From contig DYIF01000012.1 of assembly GCA_020723765.1 (NCBI GenBank), positions 1-58,633 of the forward strand: a stretch of DNA of 58,633 nucleotides, in the 5' to 3' direction. Shown here in pieces: positions 53,814-58,633 of this stretch. Below the pieces are notes generated by a model. It was not told where the DNA came from. It ran no database searches and saw only the letters and a list, made by a program, of their open reading frames with translations. This DNA comes from Elusimicrobium minutum (GTDB lineage Bacteria > Elusimicrobiota > Elusimicrobia > Elusimicrobiales > UBA9959). A program made the position numbers and the translations under genes. Within the stretch, counting starts at the first letter, position 1, and each line of letters begins with the position of its first letter.

Positions 53814-54283
53814 TTCGCTACCTTTAGTTTTTCTATTATTTCGTCTATTTTTTTCTCATCCACATTTTCATAATAGGTTTCGTTTATCATTATAACGGGC
53901 GCGGTTCCGCATGAACCCAAACACTCTACCGTCGAATAGCTAAAAAGCAAATCTTTTGTCACTTCCCCTTCTCTTATCCCCAATTTTTCGGATATATATT
54001 TTTCTATCTTTTTAGCTCCGGCCATATGACAGGATATGTTTCTGCATATTTGTATATGATACTTTCCGACTTTTTTCGAATTAAACATGGTATAAAAAGT
54101 TAAAACCGCTTTTATTTTAGAATAAGGCAGTTCCGTAAGTTTCGCCAATTCCGATATGTCCGAATCTTCTATGTAGTTTTTTTCTTTTTGTATTTCATGC
54201 AAAATGCTGATTATCGCGGACTCTTTTTTCTCGTATTTGGATATTATATTTTTTAAATTTTGTTTTATCTTTTCGCTTAACAT
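53810..54283 (-). CDS. nuoE: NADH-quinone oxidoreductase subunit E
   Basis: 157 residues from ATG 54283, with GAGAGG upstream; the reading that begins at 54394 lies within nuoD and is rejected. Thioredoxin-like fold with the [2Fe-2S] N1a ligands in ICRNISCHMAGA and VECLGSCGTAP. Its start overlaps the nuoD stop by one base (TAATG). Confidence 0.97.
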   Translation of the reverse strand: MLSEKIKQNLKNIISKYEKKESAIISILHEIQKEKNYIEDSDISELAKLTELPYSKIKAVLTFYTMFNSKKVGKYHIQICRNISCHMAGAKKIEKYISEKLGIREGEVTKDLLFSYSTVECLGSCGTAPVIMINETYYENVDEKKIDEIIEKLKVAK

Positions 54284-55506
54284 TACCTCTCCAGCTCTCC
54301 GCCTATCATATTTATCTGACCGAATGTCGCTATTATGTCGGCTATATAACCGCCTTTTATCAATCTTGGTATTGCCGATGTTATGGAAAAACAAGGGGGC
54401 CTTACCCTTACTCTCCAGGGTTTATGAGTCCCGTCGCTTACTATGTAATAACCCAATTCCCCGTTTCCACCTTCTACGGCGAAATAAATTTCGCCTTTAG
54501 GCGTTTTCGGGCCTTCAAAGGTCAATTTAAAATGAGATATCAGGCCTTCTATGGAATTATATACCTCTTCTTTGGGCGGAAGCGATACCGAATAATCGTC
54601 GGAGGAAATGGGGCCGTTTGGTATCTGCTCCATAGCCTGTTCTATTATCTTTTTGCTCTGTTCTATTTCTTCCATTCTTATAAGATATCTCGAATAGTTG
54701 TCTCCGTCAAAACAGACGGGAATTTCAAAATCGAATCTTTCATAAACAAGATAAGGATTATATTTTCTAACGTCGTAATCAACTCCGACCGACCTTATCA
54801 TCGGCCCGGTAAATCCCCAGTTTATCGCTTCTTCTTTCGTTATCTTTCCCGTATCTTTTAACCTATCGTAGAATATCCTGTTTCTTTCTATCAGTTTTTT
54901 AGCGTCCGAAATGTTTTTGTCGAGTTCTTTTAAAGCGTTTCTTGTAAATTCGAAAAAATCCGGAGAAAGATCAAAGCTTGTTCCTCCCACCCTAAAATAG
55001 TTAGGAGTAACTCTTCCTCCGCTTACCATATCTCCGGCTTGATACAAAAGCTCCCTTGAGTTGATAAGATAGAAATAAGGAGTAAAAGCTCCAAGTTCCA
55101 TCGCGTTTGCGGCTACGCAGGTTAGATGGTCGGTGATTCTGGCTATCTCGCTCATTATAACCCTTATATATTTCGCTCTTTCGGGTATCTCCACCCCCAT
55201 CATCTTTTCCACCGCCATTACAAACCCGACCTCGTTTATAAAAGGAGAGACATAGTTCAATCTGTCGGTATAAGGTATTATCTGGTTATAGTTTATGTTC
55301 TCGCAAGTTTTTTCAAAACCTCTGTGTAAATACCCTATCTCGACTTCGGCGTCTTTTACCCTTTCCCCTTCGACCGTCAATAATATTCTTACTATTCCAT
55401 GCATCGCGGGATGCGAAGGCCCCATATTAAGAACAAGCCTTCCGTCGTCTAATTTTTCAACCTTGTTTTTGCCGACAATCTTTTCTATTTTTTCTAAAAT
55501 TTCCAT
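54283..55506 (-). CDS. nuoD: NADH-quinone oxidoreductase subunit D
   Basis: 407 residues, separate from nuoC (not the E. coli NuoCD fusion). LNMGPSHPAMHGIVR near 27-41 and EVEIGYLHRGFEKTCENI carry the quinone-site histidine. Related to NiFe-hydrogenase large subunits but without their metal cysteines. It is seven bases after nuoC with no strong ribosome site. Confidence 0.98.
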   Translation of the reverse strand: MEILEKIEKIVGKNKVEKLDDGRLVLNMGPSHPAMHGIVRILLTVEGERVKDAEVEIGYLHRGFEKTCENINYNQIIPYTDRLNYVSPFINEVGFVMAVEKMMGVEIPERAKYIRVIMSEIARITDHLTCVAANAMELGAFTPYFYLINSRELLYQAGDMVSGGRVTPNYFRVGGTSFDLSPDFFEFTRNALKELDKNISDAKKLIERNRIFYDRLKDTGKITKEEAINWGFTGPMIRSVGVDYDVRKYNPYLVYERFDFEIPVCFDGDNYSRYLIRMEEIEQSKKIIEQAMEQIPNGPISSDDYSVSLPPKEEVYNSIEGLISHFKLTFEGPKTPKGEIYFAVEGGNGELGYYIVSDGTHKPWRVRVRPPCFSITSAIPRLIKGGYIADIIATFGQINMIGGELER

Positions 55507-55513
55507 TTAATAC

Positions 55514-55987
55514 CTACTTTAAATCTATCCTCGGTTGCCTTTTCTTTAAAGGATAATCTTTTCTCAAAGGATGCCCCTGAAACTCTTCATACATCAAAAT
55601 TCTTTTTAAATTGGGATGACCGTTAAATACAATTCCATACATATCGTAAGCCTCTCTCTCGTACCAATCCGCGGACGAATAAAAAGACACTATGGAATCG
55701 ACCGAAGGATTTTCCTCGGTTACCGGCACCTTTAATATTAACCTTTTGTTGTTTTCAAAAGAGTAAAGATTATAAACGATCTCGTATCTATGCTCAAATT
55801 TTTTATCAGGATATCCTAAATAATCTATCGCAAAAAGATCCATTAAAAAATCGAATTTTTCTTCATTTTTTAAAAAGCTAATCATTTGAATTAAAGCTTC
55901 TTTTTTCGCTACCAAAGTGTCTATATCGTAATTTTTGACATAATCGATTATTTTATTTCCGAATATATGTTTTAAATTTTCAATCAT
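55514..55987 (-). CDS. nuoC: NADH-quinone oxidoreductase subunit C
   Basis: 157 residues from ATG 55987, whose ATGA overlaps the nuoB stop; the longer frame from 56062 is rejected. YNLYSFENNKRLILKVPV and the signature DWYEREAYDMYGIVFNGHPN followed by LKRILMYEEFQGHPLRKDYP identify it. It is a peripheral-arm subunit without cofactors. Confidence 0.97.
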   Translation of the reverse strand: MIENLKHIFGNKIIDYVKNYDIDTLVAKKEALIQMISFLKNEEKFDFLMDLFAIDYLGYPDKKFEHRYEIVYNLYSFENNKRLILKVPVTEENPSVDSIVSFYSSADWYEREAYDMYGIVFNGHPNLKRILMYEEFQGHPLRKDYPLKKRQPRIDLK

Positions 55988-56454
55988 ACAAGCTTTTCTT
56001 TTTGAACCTTTTGTTGAAGTTTTACTAAAGCGTCCAAAACCGCCTGGGGTCTCGGAGGACATCCCGGTATATAAACATCCACAGGTATTATTTTGTCTAT
56101 TCCGTCCACAACAGCGTAATTATCGTAAAATCCGCCGCTTGTGGCGCATACTCCGAAAGACACCACCCATTTCGGCTCTATCATCTGTTCGTAAACCCTT
56201 TTTAAAACCGGAGCCATTTTTTGGTTTACCGTTCCAACCACAAACAAAACATCCGCCTGTCTTGGCGAAAAACGAGGAAACTCCGCTCCGAATCTGGCTA
56301 TATCGTATGTGGAAGCGAAAGTGCTCATAAACTCCATTCCGCAACAGGCGGTCACGAAAGGATAGTTAAAAAAAGAAAACTTCCTCGCCCAGTTTATAGC
56401 AAATTCCATTTTGGAAGTAACCCAGCTTTCCCCGAAAGCCTTCTCTAATCCCAT
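55984..56454 (-). CDS. nuoB: NADH-quinone oxidoreductase subunit B
   Basis: 156 residues. Cluster N2 ligands lie in TACCGMEF (two adjacent Cys), CATSGG and PGCPPRP. N2 is the terminal [4Fe-4S] centre that reduces quinone. It overlaps nuoA by ten bases and nuoC by four. Confidence 0.98.
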   Translation of the reverse strand: MGLEKAFGESWVTSKMEFAINWARKFSFFNYPFVTACCGMEFMSTFASTYDIARFGAEFPRFSPRQADVLFVVGTVNQKMAPVLKRVYEQMIEPKWVVSFGVCATSGGFYDNYAVVDGIDKIIPVDVYIPGCPPRPQAVLDALVKLQQKVQKEKLV

Positions 56455-56795
56455 TTTAAAGCTCCTCTTTTAATGGCGTAGAAAAGAGTAATAATTAACA
56501 TAAATATAAAAACTACTCCGCTTAAAAAACCGAAAAAAGAAATTTCTTTCAGATAAACAGACCAGGGATATAAGAAAATTATTTCTATGTCGAATATCAA
56601 AAAAAGAACGGCAACCACATAAAAATTTGTTTTAACGGCTTTCTTGGGTTTATCCGCCTGAGGCATACCGCATTCGAAGTTTTCTTCCTTTAAGCCGTTT
56701 TTCTTTTTGGGTCCGAAAAGATAAGAAAACAAAATCATTCCCGCGGCAACCGATACCGAGACCAAAAGCGCCAGTATGAAAATAAAAACTTTCAT
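56445..56795 (-). CDS. nuoA: NADH-quinone oxidoreductase subunit A
   Basis: 116 residues, three helices. ENFECGMPQ (the conserved E-x-ECG) and FLIFDIEIIFLYPW are signatures. It is the first of 14 genes nuoA-N in canonical order. No Shine-Dalgarno: a TATAAT box lies seven bases upstream of ATG, with TTGGCA 18 bases before that, so the operon mRNA is probably leaderless at its 5' end. The later genes rely on coupled starts. Confidence 0.97.
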   Translation of the reverse strand: MKVFIFILALLVSVSVAAGMILFSYLFGPKKKNGLKEENFECGMPQADKPKKAVKTNFYVVAVLFLIFDIEIIFLYPWSVYLKEISFFGFLSGVVFIFMLIITLFYAIKRGALKWD

Positions 56796-56802
56796 AAAAA
56801 TA

Positions 56803-56832
56803 ATTATATCAAAATAAGTATTTGAATGCCAA
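56803..56832 (-). promoter_or_regulatory. promoter of the nuo operon, TTGGCA-18-TATAAT
   Basis: Minus-strand TTGGCA (56827-56832) and TATAAT (56803-56808); seven bases then lead to the nuoA ATG at 56795. This and the barrel-gene promoter share the identical TTGGCA hexamer and near-leaderless spacing. The 61-base gap shows no terminator for the gene upstream. Confidence 0.7.
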
Positions 56833-56856
56833 ATTTTGTTTTGTTAGATAAAGTAT

Positions 56857-57921
56857 TTATTTGAAAAATTGTTTGTATTTCTCGGGTATATATGGATTAT
56901 GTTCTTTTTTGTAATCGTTCCATACTTCTTCGCCAAACGACTTTATTAGCCAGTTTATGTCGGTAGTGATTATTTCTAAGGCTTCGTCGGTTATATATCT
57001 TTTGCAGGTTTTCTTGTATTTGTGGTATTCGTCTTTGTCCCATTCAGAAAAAAAGTCTTTAAACTCGGCGTCTTTACGGTATTTGTTGTCAAACCCTTTA
57101 AAAACCTCATCCTCATCGCATTCTGGTTTTGTCTTACATCTTGGTTTGCATTCTTTCGGATTATCACATAGTTTATTTATCACTTCAAGCCGTTTCATCA
57201 TCATTCGAACTGTCGCTACCACGGGACGATAGCATAACTTCCTTTTATCTATATCTTTCTTGTCATTTGATTTATTGTTTAAAACCTGACATTTGTTATA
57301 GTATTTTTCGGCTATGTTTAGCATCCTTATTAAACTATCTTTAAACTTTTCATCACCTATCTGATTTAGTTTATATGCCACTTCTATGTCTTCTTTGAGG
57401 GTTTGAAAGGTGACTATTTTGGTTAATACCGGCGGGGGTGCTCCGGGCGTGGGGTCAAGATAAAATTTACTTTCACTTATCGAAGTAGTTGAAATATAAG
57501 ACCCCAAAAAATAAGGCTCAAAAAGATTATGATTAAAATCATATAAATTAACTTCATATATATATTTAGTATTTTCTATCCCAAACATAATTAAAGTATA
57601 GGTCCCTTTTAAAACCGGACTAAGGGTGAATTCAATGCTTTCATTATCTAACTCTATGTTTCCACTTTCATCTTCACTTGCCAAACGATTAGTAGAATAA
57701 GTAGCCCCAGGTATTTCATTAATATTAGATATTGTAGGAAAAATTGTAAAAGAAGATATAAAAGGATTATAACCAGATCTCCTATGAAAAGGATCTTCAA
57801 TTATAAAATGAACTTTCACATCTTTACTATCAGTTCCTGCAAATATATTTAGTGCACTCAAATTTCCAGCAAATAAATCATTACCCCTAATAAACAATAA
57901 TAAAATAATTATTCGCTTCAT
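56857..57921 (-). CDS. secreted protein with FIMAH-like helical domain, unknown function
   Basis: 354 residues. A short signal peptide (1-18, ending LFAG) is followed by a beta-rich domain (about 20-155) and a proline-rich linker PTPGAPPP (157-164). A helical segment at about 170-255 (LKEDIEVAYKLNQIGDEKFK onward) resembles FIMAH/FIVAR-like cell-surface helical repeats. The C-terminal 100 residues are highly charged with six to seven cysteines. It overlaps the preceding peptidase gene by four bases, so the two form a unit. Both are CpG-poor in comparison with the nuo genes, suggesting transfer. The fold assignment is tentative. Confidence 0.55.
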   Translation of the reverse strand: MKRIIILLLFIRGNDLFAGNLSALNIFAGTDSKDVKVHFIIEDPFHRRSGYNPFISSFTIFPTISNINEIPGATYSTNRLASEDESGNIELDNESIEFTLSPVLKGTYTLIMFGIENTKYIYEVNLYDFNHNLFEPYFLGSYISTTSISESKFYLDPTPGAPPPVLTKIVTFQTLKEDIEVAYKLNQIGDEKFKDSLIRMLNIAEKYYNKCQVLNNKSNDKKDIDKRKLCYRPVVATVRMMMKRLEVINKLCDNPKECKPRCKTKPECDEDEVFKGFDNKYRKDAEFKDFFSEWDKDEYHKYKKTCKRYITDEALEIITTDINWLIKSFGEEVWNDYKKEHNPYIPEKYKQFFK

Positions 57922-58633
57922 TTTATTTTAAACCTCCTAATGCCATTTACAGGACCAAAGGTATTTTTATTAATTTCATTAATAATGATTGATTTTTTGA
58001 TATCTAACAAAAATCTCTTATTTGTACCAGGATCAGAGATAATATACTTATCTCCACACTTACCTATTATGACTACAAAATGATTCCATTCTTCCTTCAT
58101 GTTTGTAACTGGATTTATCCAACTTCTATATACACGCACAATTACAGGCAATTTATCTTGTAAATCGCTATCAATAAGATTTTTTATTTCACTTTCAGTT
58201 ATTGAATTTAGCGGAATAGTATAATTATATACACCATTTGTGATTAATTTATTATTTGAAACTATATCAACAGATTCAAATTTGACATCATGTGTTATAG
58301 AATAACCTTTATTTTTCTTTAAAATTTCATTCAAAACCTCCGGATCTGTTATAGAAATTCTTAACTCAGGATATTGTTTAGCATAATAATTTATCAACGT
58401 AGCTAACGAAGTTAAAGCGCAACCACGCCAACCAATAGTTGCTTTAGGAGTAATTTCACAGTCGTTGTTAGCATAACAAAACGAACTCCAGGGCTGATTG
58501 CTCTGTGAAAAATGGTCATTAGGCAACTTCCCGCAACAGACAAACCTTACGCTGTTTTGTTCACTCACGCAATCCCAGCATTTAGCAGTTAGATAGTATT
58601 CTAATGGATTATCGCCTATCTTTATTCGGTTCG
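57918..58633 (-). CDS. C39-like papain-fold cysteine peptidase, 5' end beyond the window
   Basis: At least 238 residues. The frame stays open to the window edge; an internal GTG at 58568 is only one possible start, and the residues before it (LEYYLTAKCWDC) read as ordinary coding sequence. The C-terminal domain has FSQSNQPWSS, then the catalytic Cys in GWRGCALTSLATLINYY, His in NHFVVIIG and Asp in ISDPG, the C39-like peptidase pattern (also seen in bacteriocin-processing and surface enzymes). Several extra cysteines lie before the active site. Substrate and export signal cannot be seen here. Coupled to the FIMAH-like gene. Confidence 0.7.
   Translation of the reverse strand, partial: NRIKIGDNPLEYYLTAKCWDCVSEQNSVRFVCCGKLPNDHFSQSNQPWSSFCYANNDCEITPKATIGWRGCALTSLATLINYYAKQYPELRISITDPEVLNEILKKNKGYSITHDVKFESVDIVSNNKLITNGVYNYTIPLNSITESEIKNLIDSDLQDKLPVIVRVYRSWINPVTNMKEEWNHFVVIIGKCGDKYIISDPGTNKRFLLDIKKSIIINEINKNTFGPVNGIRRFKIK

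Noticed and set aside
1-58633. CRISPR arrays, rRNA genes or prophage modules
   Set aside because: No regularly spaced repeats, no rRNA-like sequence and no phage structural genes seen on reading through the window.

Overview
The window is a gene-dense piece of an AT-rich bacterial chromosome that makes heavy use of AUA and AGA codons. The cell envelope is Gram-negative: there is an Omp85-type outer-membrane barrel, GmhA for LPS heptose, RseP and a lipoprotein. The cell makes isoprenoids by the MEP route (Dxr, IspG) and respires with a complete 14-subunit complex I. I cannot fix the phylum from sequence alone. The gene order rpsB-tsf-pyrH-frr-uppS-cdsA-dxr-rseP-ispG-proS-rimP-nusA-infB would suit an Elusimicrobiota-like or other deep Gram-negative lineage, which is a weak inference.

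Layout. 77-1141 (-) is a secreted DUF4185-like protein. 1190-5433 (+) is lipoprotein-recO-glyQ-glyS-small membrane protein. 5430-8418 (-) carries an outer-membrane barrel gene and nadE. 8455-28441 (+) is a long information-processing and envelope block: rpsB-tsf-(terminator)-pyrH-gmhA; frr-uppS-cdsA-dxr-rseP-ispG-proS-nitrilase; rimP-nusA-infB-rbfA-nrnA-truB-ribF; then a two-helix membrane peptide and a hydantoinase-like amidohydrolase. 28447-36943 (-), in order of transcription, is purB-purA-etfB-etfA, maeB, tRNA(CAU)-greA-pilB-aspartate kinase. About 36990-38258 is an IS element with an rve/DDE transposase. It sits between the purB promoter and the 3' end of a GT-C-like membrane protein gene (38218-40410, -). 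40510-43864 (+) is the riboflavin operon ribBA-ribH-ribD-ribE. 43867-56795 (-) is nuoA to nuoN in canonical order. 56857-58633 (-) holds a secreted FIMAH-like protein and the 3' part of a C39-like cysteine peptidase gene that runs off the window; this DNA is CpG-poor compared with its surroundings.

How the genes work together. Flavin supply (ribBA/H/D/E and RibF) feeds complex I (FMN), the electron-transfer flavoprotein (FAD) and other flavoenzymes in the window. The 8.5-28 kb block couples translation (S2, EF-Ts, RRF, IF-2, RbfA, RimP, TruB, ProRS) to nucleotide, lipid-carrier and phospholipid synthesis.

The most interesting cross-window signal is in the promoters. Genes inside operons usually have strong AGGAGG-type ribosome binding sites. 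At least seven probable first genes instead have a TATAAT-like box only 6-8 bases before the start codon and no Shine-Dalgarno sequence, as expected for leaderless mRNAs. An eighth, ribBA, fits if the right one of two overlapping boxes is used. Other points of note are the IS insertion that fuses two reading frames, a three-arm alternative pairing in the IS leader, terminators lying directly before pyrH and rimP, a short archaeal-type PurA, and a NuoG cut down in its C-terminal domain that keeps the extra N7 cluster ligands.
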